Of a stretch of 26,428 nt of DNA, positions 14,857 through 21,415 are shown piece after piece. This stretch comes from a virus. A model generated the notes under the pieces. The model ran no database searches, had not been told where the DNA came from, and was given only the letters and a program-made list of their open reading frames with translations. The stretch covers positions 1 through 26,428 of the IMG/VR virus record IMGVR_UViG_3300048928_000089. One strand, 5' to 3'. The position numbers and the translations under genes are program-made. Each line of letters starts with the position of its first letter. The stretch's first letter is position 1.

Positions 14857-16320
14857 TTATGCGGCGTCCACCTCCTTCGTATCGAAGCGTTGTTCTACCG
14901 GGACGATTAGCGTAATTTGCGAAGGTTTGAACCAGTTTCCGTCAGTAACATTCTGCGTATTTACGCGAAGGTCACCATCGGAGTCCTTTCTAACTACCGT
15001 ACCAACATCACCAGGCGTGAGCGCGTTATAACGATCTGAGCGGATGAATTTAACGATATCGCCGCGCTTATACTCGTTCACCTTACGTCCGATCGCCGCC
15101 CAGCGTTTTTCCTCCGCTTGTTTACGTTCGATTTCCGCGACTTCCTCTGCGGTGAGTTTCGTAAGTTCCGTTGGGTCCGCCATCCATCCGTGACGTTCCG
15201 GAAAGTTTACGCCAATACAGTCGCTGAACGTAAGGCTCACCTTGCCGATATCTCCGTTACTCACGCTACCATATCCAAAGCGCGGCCGTTTACCGTCTTC
15301 CACCGTCAATCTAACGCTATCTCCTACGCTGAATTGTGCGATGAGAGCTGCGCGTTTAGCGGCCGCCACCTCTTCGTCGGTTGCGCGGACTACTTGGTAT
15401 TCGCGGAGGTAATTTCCGGTTGACCCGTCAGCGCGTTTAGCCTTCGTGATATACGTATCTGGTTTAGCGTAGTGCAGCTCCCAATCGTTTACAATTTCGA
15501 CAATCTCTCCAATGGTATAATCGTTGCTGTTATCGTTAGGACCGACAACTCGCGCATATTCTCCGACTTTCAGGCGCTCAGGTTTCGTAGGCTCCGCTGT
15601 TACCGGTTCGAGTACGACGTACTCACTGTGACAAATTGCGTGGTTAATTCCGTCCACTGTTACGGCGCCTCCGTTATTCCATCTATCCGCGTCAGTAACC
15701 GTATGCTCCTCGCCATTACCGTAGCGACCTCCGGACTTGTACGCGGCTACGATCTTAATCCGCTCGCCGACCGCCGCTTTACGTTTAACTTCGCGATACT
15801 CAACCGCCGCGCTATCCGTTACCTTTTCGTAGACTTCGTAATCACGGGCACAAGCATCGTAACTGTCTCCGTCATCATCCGTGATTTGCGGATCATTCCA
15901 CGAATCCACCGAGTCAACAACGTATAATTCCGCTCCAGTCAAGTAGCTCGGCAAGCTCTCGTCCGTAAACTTAATCGCATCACCTTCGCGAACATCGCGG
16001 TCAACTTTGCGCCAGGTTGCGCCTTGGAACGTAATTGTGTCCGTTGGAGTTTCCGCGGCTGGTTCGGAGATTGGCGCGTATACTTCGAAGGAATCTCCGG
16101 CGGTGTTATAACTGTCGCCGTCCTCGTCCTTGATGCGCGGGTTTCCTCGGTCGTCAATACTACTTACGCCATAAAACGCTCCGTCATATACGTAATCAGG
16201 AAGATCGTTATCGTTGAACCGAATAATATCGCCCAGTTGCGCATCACGGTCAACCTTACGATAAGTCACGCCGCTCACCATTACGTCTACTGCCGGAATT
16301 ACTACACTCAACTTCGCCAT
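14857..16320 (-). CDS. Six-repeat SH3/KOW-like barrel protein, 487 aa
   Basis: An unrecognised protein built of about six tandem modules of 60-70 residues: 18-83, 102-166, 176-240, 249-312, 329-390 and 417-474. Modules 1 and 2 are clearly duplicated: both have (Y/W)RKVDRD, then a G-D-x-I-(R/K)F strand, and end with DEDGDSY or DDDGDSY. Module 3 has GERIKIV and EYVVLEP, as in the 303-aa protein at 3974-4885. Modules 4-6 keep a VGEYARV, VGDSVRL or RGDIVKF strand followed by a G-(E/D)-(I/V)-(V/G) strand. The pattern resembles KOW or SH3-like small barrels that bind nucleic acid or protein, but acidic residues dominate. The ATG has AAGGAG 12 nt upstream. It lies directly before DNA polymerase. Function is unknown. 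Confidence 0.8.
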   Translation of the reverse strand: MAKLSVVIPAVDVMVSGVTYRKVDRDAQLGDIIRFNDNDLPDYVYDGAFYGVSSIDDRGNPRIKDEDGDSYNTAGDSFEVYAPISEPAAETPTDTITFQGATWRKVDRDVREGDAIKFTDESLPSYLTGAELYVVDSVDSWNDPQITDDDGDSYDACARDYEVYEKVTDSAAVEYREVKRKAAVGERIKIVAAYKSGGRYGNGEEHTVTDADRWNNGGAVTVDGINHAICHSEYVVLEPVTAEPTKPERLKVGEYARVVGPNDNSNDYTIGEIVEIVNDWELHYAKPDTYITKAKRADGSTGNYLREYQVVRATDEEVAAAKRAALIAQFSVGDSVRLTVEDGKRPRFGYGSVSNGDIGKVSLTFSDCIGVNFPERHGWMADPTELTKLTAEEVAEIERKQAEEKRWAAIGRKVNEYKRGDIVKFIRSDRYNALTPGDVGTVVRKDSDGDLRVNTQNVTDGNWFKPSQITLIVPVEQRFDTKEVDAA

Positions 16321-16395
16321 ATTATTTATCGTTCTCCTTCGCGTAGGCTGTCCGTTGGGACCTCCGCCCGGTCTTACTCACTTCGCTCGCTTACG

Positions 16396-16806
16396 TTAGG
16401 CCGCCGCAGCTAATCCGCGATTCAGCGCTAATGATAGCTCTACCCAACGCTCACTTGCGCGGGCCTCGGCGCACCAGTACTCTCCGCAAAGTCGATTCTC
16501 GAACATGAACACGCGCGGCATTTCGCCATCGACCGCCCATACGCCAACAATGTAATCAGCGTCGGATAAGTCGTACGTTGTTCCGTTATTCTTTCGCGCA
16601 TAAACTACGAGGTCGCCGCCGCGATCCATGCGCTGTCTTACCGTCTTCACCTGAATTTTAGCGTAATCGCCCGTTAATGGATCACGCGCCAGGGTATCGT
16701 ATGCTTCGTCCGTCTCCGCCTGATGTACGGTCCATCCGTTAGCGAGCAGCGCAAGACGCGCCACCAGCTCTGAATACTTTCCGGTAATTTCCGTTACGTG
16801 TGCCAT
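16396..16806 (-). CDS. PD-(D/E)XK endonuclease-like protein, 136 aa
   Basis: A small PD-(D/E)XK-fold protein. It has the order GKYSELVARLALLANGW (motif with conserved Glu in the first helix), DTLARDPLTGDYAKIQVKT (Asp, then Q-V-K for the (E/Q)xK element), and a beta-rich carboxy half. This resembles the PDDEXK_5 / archaeal Holliday-junction-resolvase-like group, which also includes a class of intron homing endonucleases. No intron surrounds it. The start is ATG 16806, overlapping the stop of the preceding gene by 1 nt (TGATG), with AAGGGAGG upstream. It could be a free-standing homing enzyme or a nuclease in replication-fork processing. Confidence 0.75.
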   Translation of the reverse strand: MAHVTEITGKYSELVARLALLANGWTVHQAETDEAYDTLARDPLTGDYAKIQVKTVRQRMDRGGDLVVYARKNNGTTYDLSDADYIVGVWAVDGEMPRVFMFENRLCGEYWCAEARASERWVELSLALNRGLAAAA

Positions 16807-17066
16807 CAATCGTCCTCCCTTTCCGGTACGAAGACGATCTCAATGTCGCCCTCGTCCGCCGGCATTTCCGCCGGCCCCAGCGAAGTGTAAACGGTTGGCT
16901 CAACGCTCATCACGATATCCGTCGTAAACAGACCGTGTTCGTTCGAGAGCTCCGTAATAAACTTCGCGAGGTTTTTGCCGGCTTGCGGTAGTTTGCGCAT
17001 GTCGTGTACGTTGAGCATTACGGTAAGTTTGCGGCTATCCGGGCCCGCTACGTTGTTATCGCGCAT
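16806..17066 (-). CDS. Hypothetical protein, 86 aa
   Basis: An unrecognised acidic protein between SSB and the PD-(D/E)XK protein. It has beta-type stretches (KLTVMLNV, IVMSVEP, IEIVFVPE) around one helix (KNLAKFITELS), a compact alpha/beta pattern. It ends in an acidic EREDD tail. The ATG has AAAGGAGG and 9 nt spacing. It is co-transcribed with SSB, 23 nt downstream of it. Confidence 0.7.
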   Translation of the reverse strand: MRDNNVAGPDSRKLTVMLNVHDMRKLPQAGKNLAKFITELSNEHGLFTTDIVMSVEPTVYTSLGPAEMPADEGDIEIVFVPEREDD

Positions 17067-17089
17067 ATTACCGCCTCCTTTACGTTAAG

Positions 17090-17884
17090 TTAGAACGGGA
17101 GTTCTTCGTCGCTGATATCGAGAGGCACGTCGGCATCTGACGGTGCTGGTGCGGAGTTACTTGCGCTGGCTCCGATTGATAGCCCGAGACGTCCGATATC
17201 AAAGCCCGCGATTACGAGGTTCTTAACTTGTTCGTCTTCCTTCGCTACATAAAGGCACGTTTCGAATGTTTCGAAATCGAATGGGTTCTCGCCGGCCTTG
17301 TCGAAGTTAGCGCGTTCCTTCTCCGTCAAGTCTTCGTCCATATCGAGAATCGGCGACAAGCTTACGACTGTGTTCGTAGATGATCCAGTTTTCGAAATTT
17401 CGAACGCGAGTCGATCGAGCTTCTTTTCGTACTTCTTGATTGCTGCGAATACTCCCGCTGCTTGTTTCGGAGTCAAGTCGATAACGATGTCCGCGCCATC
17501 TTCTAAGTTGCCGAATCCTACGAGATACTTCGGTTTTCCTTTGTACAAGTACGCCTGCTTACGAATTTCCTCTGCTCCGGACTCATCTCCGCTATCTTTC
17601 GCTTTCTTCGCATCAGCGTACAAAAGGTCAGCCGCGCGGTCCCATACGGATGGATTCGCCGTTACGTAACCTTTATCGTTACGAGTCGCCGGGTTCTCCG
17701 GTACAAACGTATTGACCTTACCGAACATTCCAAAGCCGTAGTACTCAACGGAGTCCTCAATGGATTTGACGCGGACTTTGTACGTAGTGCCGGAAGTGAA
17801 CGGTACAAGCGCGGAGCTTGGCGTATCCTTATCGGCTTGAGCATTAGCAACAGCGGCGGCACCTTTTTTCGTAAACATCGACAT
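17090..17884 (-). CDS. Single-stranded DNA-binding protein
   Basis: 264 aa. The carboxy end is a glycine/alanine/serine linker followed by an acidic tip ending SDEELPF, the hallmark through which SSB proteins recruit partners (compare the DDDIPF tip of bacterial SSB). The body starts with SALVPFTSGTTYKVRV and contains OB-fold-like strands (IEDSVEYYGFGMFGKVNTF, YLVGFGNLEDG, TFETCLYVAK), as in phage single-strand binding proteins that are unrelated in sequence to bacterial SSB. It precedes the other replication genes. The start is ATG 17884 with AAAAGGAA upstream; a second ATG two codons later is possible. Confidence 0.85.
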   Translation of the reverse strand: MSMFTKKGAAAVANAQADKDTPSSALVPFTSGTTYKVRVKSIEDSVEYYGFGMFGKVNTFVPENPATRNDKGYVTANPSVWDRAADLLYADAKKAKDSGDESGAEEIRKQAYLYKGKPKYLVGFGNLEDGADIVIDLTPKQAAGVFAAIKKYEKKLDRLAFEISKTGSSTNTVVSLSPILDMDEDLTEKERANFDKAGENPFDFETFETCLYVAKEDEQVKNLVIAGFDIGRLGLSIGASASNSAPAPSDADVPLDISDEELPF

Positions 17885-18077
17885 TCGATCACGTTCCTTT
17901 TCAGTTTATTTTCGGGTCGCGTTGTTCCTACGCCCGCTGCACGGCACTAACCGGATACGTACGCTATCCTTGCGTCTCTGCTAACGAAGCGGAGCACGCG
18001 TAGTTAATACCGCGCAGCCGACGCAGGGCCGACTTGATACGTGTTCACGCGCTCATTTAAATAGGAAATGATACGGA
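17885..18077. other. 193-bp non-coding gap upstream of SSB
   Basis: No frame of convincing length or ribosome binding site is found here on either strand. On the minus strand it has a short inverted repeat (GGATA...TATCC, around 17951-17968) and a weak promoter-like TTGATC with TAAATG 16 nt on, near 18056-18083. It probably holds the leader of the SSB gene, perhaps with a promoter of its own. I see no tRNA or known riboswitch. Confidence 0.35.
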
Positions 18078-18650
18078 TCAAACGTAAGCAACTACGCTTT
18101 TCATAACGTTCGTTTTCTCGCGCTGCACCTGCAATATCTCGCGCTCCAATGCTTTCAATTCGGAATCAATTTCGTTGATCCGCGCAGTCATCTCGGCGAC
18201 CACGCGTGACGACTCGGATTTAACACGGCGCAACTCGGCCTGCGAGCGTTCAACAATCAACTCCGCCTTACGCACGTTAATCCGTTTAACCTCGCGCTTC
18301 TCCTTACGCTCAGCCGCCTTCATAGCGCGGAGAATAATGCGCTCGATCGGATTGCGGACGGACTCATGCGCCTTGTGTTGCGGATAAAGCGTGTAAACGG
18401 TCGCCTCCGTCGGATGAACGATAAATACCGTTCGCCGATACGAGAACATGCGCGCTGGCTTACCGTCTTCATCGATGACGTGTTCGGATACAAGCGATGA
18501 TTTGCGCAACATATCCATGACGTACTTTGGCGCTTTGCTGCGGTCGACGCCGAAATACTCAACCGCGCGGTCACAAGCGTGAGGCGTTACGAAAATCTTA
18601 CCGATAAAATGCGTGCCGGCCTGCGGATCAATAGCGTACATGACGGTCAT
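18078..18650 (-). CDS. Coiled-coil phage protein, 190 aa
   Basis: The amino-terminal half (1-105) is a compact domain starting GTHFIGKIFVTPHACDRAVEYFGVDRSKA, a pattern seen in Bacillus phage proteins of unknown function. The carboxy-terminal half (about 106-185) is one long charged coiled coil (KRINVRKAELIVERSQAELR). Such a layout suggests an oligomeric scaffold or adaptor. The start ATG shares one base with the stop of the preceding 61-aa gene (TAATG), and the ribosome binding site is weak, so translation may depend on coupling. It lies between the regulatory region and SSB. Confidence 0.7.
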   Translation of the reverse strand: MTVMYAIDPQAGTHFIGKIFVTPHACDRAVEYFGVDRSKAPKYVMDMLRKSSLVSEHVIDEDGKPARMFSYRRTVFIVHPTEATVYTLYPQHKAHESVRNPIERIILRAMKAAERKEKREVKRINVRKAELIVERSQAELRRVKSESSRVVAEMTARINEIDSELKALEREILQVQREKTNVMKSVVAYV

Positions 18651-18835
18651 TACGCAATCACCCGTCCTCTCCGCAAGTGGCGTGCGTCAATATAATCGGC
18701 GGCGTCTTCGTATTCGCGGATTGATCCGTTATACCAGACGTCAGGGTAGCGGCGAGACTGCGGGATGGAAATGTTAAGAAAACGTGAAACTTCCGTGTTA
18801 GACGAACGTAAATTATTAGCAAGGGCGCGTTTCAA
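18650..18835 (-). CDS. Hypothetical protein, 61 aa
   Basis: A small basic protein with an LRSSNTEVSRFLNIS segment that could form a short helix-turn-helix-like pair, then SIREYEDAADYIDARHLRRGR. I choose TTG 18835 as start because GGAGG lies 8 nt before it, whereas the longer frame from ATG 18892 has no ribosome binding site and would run through the promoter. It is the first gene behind the divergent promoter at 18850-18900, so it may itself be a regulator; that is inference. Confidence 0.6.
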   Translation of the reverse strand: MKRALANNLRSSNTEVSRFLNISIPQSRRYPDVWYNGSIREYEDAADYIDARHLRRGRVIA

Positions 18836-18849
18836 GGCGGCCACCTCCG

Positions 18850-18900
18850 GGTATAATATAGGTAGATAGCGTTGACAAGCGTTATCAACCATGGTAATAT
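18850..18900. promoter_or_regulatory. Face-to-face promoters sharing one -35 site, with palindrome
   Basis: Plus strand: TTGACA (18872-18877), 17 nt, TAATAT (18895-18900). Minus strand: TTGTCA (18878-18873), 17 nt, TATACC (18855-18850). The two -35 boxes occupy the same bases, so polymerase can use only one direction at a time. A 19-bp imperfect palindrome, GTTGACAA-GCG-TTATCAAC (18871-18889), covers them and is a good operator candidate. The minus promoter serves the 61-aa gene. The plus promoter points into non-coding DNA. Confidence 0.7.
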
Positions 18901-19045
18901 GCTAATTGTGAGTTGGACATGTTACCAAAGATTTACAACATACATATCAAACGCGTATTGTTTAATTGTTAAGAAAGTGTGATATACTCTTTCTTGAGCA
19001 AAGGTCGGGCTTCTTGCCTGAAACTCCGACCGTGCTCTTTGAAGG
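18901..19045. other. Non-coding region with strong hairpin; possible small RNA
   Basis: No gene is evident. An extended -10 (TG-A-TATACT, 18980-18988, plus strand) is followed by a long hairpin: GAGCA and GGTCGG (18996-19008) pair with CCGACC and TGCTC (19026-19037). On the plus strand three T follow it. On the minus strand it lies 9 nt after the stop of the sigma-like gene and has no T run. It may terminate transcription from one or both sides. It may also be the end of a plus-strand RNA of about 130 nt started at the 18872 promoter. Confidence 0.4.
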
Positions 19046-19681
19046 TTAAACCGCTAAGTATTCGTTAACATCTCCGAAACGATTACCGTCGTATCCGCGA
19101 GATAACTTGCGAAGCTTGCGTTTAACAACCTCGTGATGTATTCCTAGCGCTTTGCCAAGCGTGTTGATGGATTTATGTTGCGAGAACTGCGATACAATTA
19201 GTCGTGTGTCGTGGTCAACGACCTTTGCTGGGTCAATCAGACTGCTCAGAAGTTGCCGCTTCTGGGCGTCTTTTTTTTGCGTTAAATTATCAATAGCCAT
19301 GTCTTCCGCGGAGACTCCGTCAGTTAGAACGCACATTGCCGTGTGTGATCCGTCTTCTTGTTCCTCCGTTTGATCCGCCGTGATCTGGTACCGCTTCTCT
19401 CGTCGAACGTTGCCGCGTTCAACAAAAACTCGTTTAATCCGTAATGCTGCAGAAAGCGCCTCTCCGAAGTTCTCGACATCATCCCTCTCCGCCAGACTCA
19501 TCACAGCTTCATCAAAAGATTCCTCAGCGTCGTGCTCATCTCCTCGTCGTCCTTTTACTGTCATCGCGATATGTACCTTGAGGAAAAGTTGCCGGGCCTC
19601 CTTGTAGAGATCATAGAAGGTTTCCTGCGTGCGGTCTTCTCGGTGAAGTACCGCTAAGCTATTCAGTTGTGCTAAGTTCAA
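19046..19681 (-). CDS. Sigma-70-family-like transcription factor
   Basis: 211 aa with the layout of a small phage sigma factor. The amino-terminal helical region (20-100) reads like region 2: TFYDLYKEARQLFLKV, then an acidic EESFDEAV stretch and an arginine-rich VRREKRY. A linker rich in Glu/Asp/Thr follows. The carboxy-terminal helix-turn-helix (about 170-195: SINTLGKALGIHHEVVKRKL) resembles region 4. It starts at TTG 19681 with AAAGGAG 11 nt upstream. The gene is divergent from an XRE gene and is preceded by copy B of the conserved 44-bp block, so it may drive its own promoter and the operon at 4.9 kb. Other DNA-binding regulators with similar helices cannot be excluded. Confidence 0.65.
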   Translation of the reverse strand: MNLAQLNSLAVLHREDRTQETFYDLYKEARQLFLKVHIAMTVKGRRGDEHDAEESFDEAVMSLAERDDVENFGEALSAALRIKRVFVERGNVRREKRYQITADQTEEQEDGSHTAMCVLTDGVSAEDMAIDNLTQKKDAQKRQLLSSLIDPAKVVDHDTRLIVSQFSQHKSINTLGKALGIHHEVVKRKLRKLSRGYDGNRFGDVNEYLAV

Positions 19682-19702
19682 ATGTCATCGCTCCTTTATC
19701 GG

Positions 19703-19746
19703 CTTATACTACTATGTTGCCGGTCAAATCAGTTTCGCACACTTTT
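19703..19746 (-). promoter_or_regulatory. Conserved 44-bp promoter-like block, copy B
   Basis: Same ordered elements as copy A at 4931-4974: AAAAGTGTGCGAAAC, 6 variable bases (TGATTT), GACCGGCAACA, 2 variable, GTAGTATAAG on the minus strand. It ends 21 nt before the TTG of the sigma-like gene, so the transcript would have a very short leader. Its upstream element overlaps the presumed promoter region of the divergent XRE gene, so binding here could also control that gene. Confidence 0.7.
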
Positions 19747-19808
19747 TGAAGAAAATTATGTTAAAATATTTTGTGTACCATTTGTAGCAAGTTGGAGGCA
19801 TAGTAGTT

Positions 19809-20042
19809 ATGGGACTCTACCCCGGAGATTGCCGCCTCCAATACTTACTCGATCGTGCAGGTATGTCTCAAGCTGAGCTGTCGCGGCGAACAGGTCTGAG
19901 TCCACAATATATAAACGGGCTCATAAATGAACGCTGGAAAAGAGGAGTAATGAAGTTAGATAAGGCTAGGCTTATTTGTGCTGCCTTGAAAATTGATAAT
20001 CCTTTTGACTTATATGAATGGATAGCTGAGAAACCTGACTGA
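19809..20042 (+). CDS. XRE-family helix-turn-helix regulator, 77 aa
   Basis: A single-domain Cro/CI-type DNA-binding protein. The helix-turn-helix lies at residues about 19-40 (MSQAELSRRTGLSPQYINGL), followed by helices 4 and 5 (KARLICAALKI) and a short tail. The ribosome binding site TTGGAGG is 10 nt before the ATG. It is divergent from the sigma-like gene; a -10-like TAAAAT sits in the AT-rich stretch near 19763. It is AT-richer than the minus-strand genes. It could repress the sigma-like gene or the 44-bp block promoter between them, but its operator is not identified. Confidence 0.88.
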   Translation: MGLYPGDCRLQYLLDRAGMSQAELSRRTGLSPQYINGLINERWKRGVMKLDKARLICAALKIDNPFDLYEWIAEKPD

Positions 20043-20125
20043 TTGAGCGTGTATTACGTAGCGGCGTACGTCGGATTAACTTCCGCGTACCCGCAAATCT
20101 ACGCACTAATGCGTACTTCCTGATA
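20043..20125. other. Convergent intergenic region with two hairpins
   Basis: Lies between the ends of the XRE gene (plus) and the primase gene (minus). Two inverted repeats are visible: an imperfect one around 20066-20090 (GTACGTCGGA against TTCCGCGTAC) and TACGCACTAATGCGTA (20100-20115). Neither is followed by a T run, so they are at best weak bidirectional terminators. A TTG-initiated 26-codon frame crosses it but lacks a ribosome binding site. Confidence 0.4.
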
Positions 20126-21067
20126 TTACATTATTTGACGATACGTGTCGATACTATGTTGCGCTCTCCTGAAAATATTTCTTCTAACAGCGCAAGCAAC
20201 CGTATTCCTCACCGTTTCTTCATCGCCAACCTCATTCGCATCCTTCGCGCCATCCGGCCACCTCACGTCGTACAACTCGCAGTATCCGCGCATCTTAGCC
20301 GCAACTTCCTCACGCAGCTTCTCGCCCGCCGCATCGTTATCCGTCCCGATTACGAGATCTTCTACGGGAGACATCCGCAGCATTTCCGTTTGATTATCCG
20401 TAAACGTAGATCCGCCGACCGCCACCGCAGGTATTCCGCAGCTCCACAGATATAACGCGTCCGTCTCGCTCTCAACAATAGTAACCCGTTCAATCCGCCG
20501 CGCATAAACGAGCTGTATCCCGTATATCATGTTACGGACAGGCGCGCCGCCCTCAGCGTACCAAAACGCCTTCGACCAAGTTGCCCGCCACTTCGCGTTA
20601 ATTATCGTACCGTCCGGAGCGTGCCACGGCATCACTACCGCGTTCTTTTCGTTGTCAAAGCCGCAATGGAAATCACGCTGTACTTCCGGATCAATGCCGC
20701 GGCCTGTTAGATACGGAACGGCTACGGTTTGATATGCGCTAACATCGATCGGCTCCGGTTTAGGTGGTGGTCCTGGCGGTACTAGTTTAATCCGCAGCTT
20801 AGGCGGACCGTCTTCCGTTACCTCGCCGGTTAATAGCTCCTCACGCGCTTCTTCGTACGTGATGTTTCGTAGGAACGCGTAGAGTTTAACAGGTCCGCCG
20901 CGCGCCCATTCCGGATCGGTAATTACGCTAAAGGACGGCGTCTTATCTACGCGGTTACCAAACGGAGACGATGCGTTAAGACGGCCGCGAGTATTCGGTT
21001 GAATATTACGCCAGTCATGCGCTTCGATTGCGGCTAAGAACGTGTCAACGTTTATAACATTGCGAAT
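20126..21067 (-). CDS. DnaG-like toprim primase, ATT start
   Basis: About 313-aa primase. The toprim fold is clear: IVESETDALYLW (Glu199 region), GTDNDAAG (about 240) and KDANEV. The amino end (31-48) aligns with the zinc-binding domain of DnaG (KTPSFSV is intact), but the CPFH ligands read SPFG and no later CxxC is present, so zinc is probably not bound. There is no ATG/GTG/TTG between the upstream stop (21113-21115) and residue 145 that fits a ribosome binding site. AAAGGAGG is followed after 8 nt by in-frame ATT (21067), the likely start. It is transcribed from a strong promoter at 21154-21182 that overlaps an operator of the divergent XRE repressor. It would prime lagging-strand synthesis with the helicase. 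Confidence 0.88.
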   Translation of the reverse strand: MRNVINVDTFLAAIEAHDWRNIQPNTRGRLNASSPFGNRVDKTPSFSVITDPEWARGGPVKLYAFLRNITYEEAREELLTGEVTEDGPPKLRIKLVPPGPPPKPEPIDVSAYQTVAVPYLTGRGIDPEVQRDFHCGFDNEKNAVVMPWHAPDGTIINAKWRATWSKAFWYAEGGAPVRNMIYGIQLVYARRIERVTIVESETDALYLWSCGIPAVAVGGSTFTDNQTEMLRMSPVEDLVIGTDNDAAGEKLREEVAAKMRGYCELYDVRWPDGAKDANEVGDEETVRNTVACAVRRNIFRRAQHSIDTYRQIM

Positions 21068-21131
21068 ATATTCGTCCTCCTTTCCTATTGCTCCTGATAC
21101 GCGTTTCGTGTATTATTGAGTTAGAAATACG

Positions 21132-21182
21132 CGAAATAAGATTTCGTATCGTCATCATAACGAAATAAAATTTCGCTGTCAA
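21132..21182. promoter_or_regulatory. Primase promoter with twin XRE operators
   Basis: Minus-strand promoter: TTGACA (21182-21177), 17-nt spacer, TATGAT (21159-21154), near consensus. Two 15-bp palindromes of the form CGAAAT-NNN-ATTTCG lie at 21132-21146 and 21161-21175, 29 bp apart centre to centre. The second fills the spacer between -35 and -10, so a bound repressor would block the promoter. The natural ligand is the XRE protein encoded from 21205 on the other strand. That gene's own promoter must overlap the same sites (TAAAAT at 21166-21171 is a candidate -10), implying autoregulation. Confidence 0.82.
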
Positions 21183-21204
21183 TAACTTTCAGGAGGAAAA
21201 ATAA

Positions 21205-21408
21205 ATGGCTGAACTTAAAAGCAAAATTAGAGAATTGCGGGAGGCTCGCGGCATGTCTACACAACAACTTGCCGATATCTTAGGCGTGAGTCAACGGCAG
21301 GTTCAGCTCTATGAAAAAGGTGAATCCGTTCCGAAATTAGAAGGACTTATCATATTAGCGGACTTGTTCGGAGTGTCTACGGACTACCTCCTCGGACGCG
21401 AAGCATAA
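21205..21408 (+). CDS. XRE-family repressor, 67 aa
   Basis: A compact Cro/CI-type repressor: KIRELREARGMSTQQLADIL, helix-turn-helix VSQRQVQLYEKGES, and the STDYLLGR carboxy end that is characteristic of Bacillota phage and ICE repressors. AGGAGG lies 9 nt before the ATG. It has no cleavage or dimerisation domain beyond the five-helix core. It is read opposite to its neighbours: divergent from primase and tail-to-tail with the helicase gene 7 nt away. Helicase mRNA that runs on into primase would therefore be antisense to it. Confidence 0.93.
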   Translation: MAELKSKIRELREARGMSTQQLADILGVSQRQVQLYEKGESVPKLEGLIILADLFGVSTDYLLGREA

Positions 21409-21415
21409 GCGGTAA

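Noticed and set aside
15472-15927. 151-codon plus-strand open frame
   Set aside because: Antisense to the barrel-repeat protein, whose repeated modules show which strand is coding.
20044-20124. 26-codon TTG-initiated plus-strand frame after the XRE gene
   Set aside because: No ribosome binding site; the sequence is better explained as inverted repeats between convergent genes.
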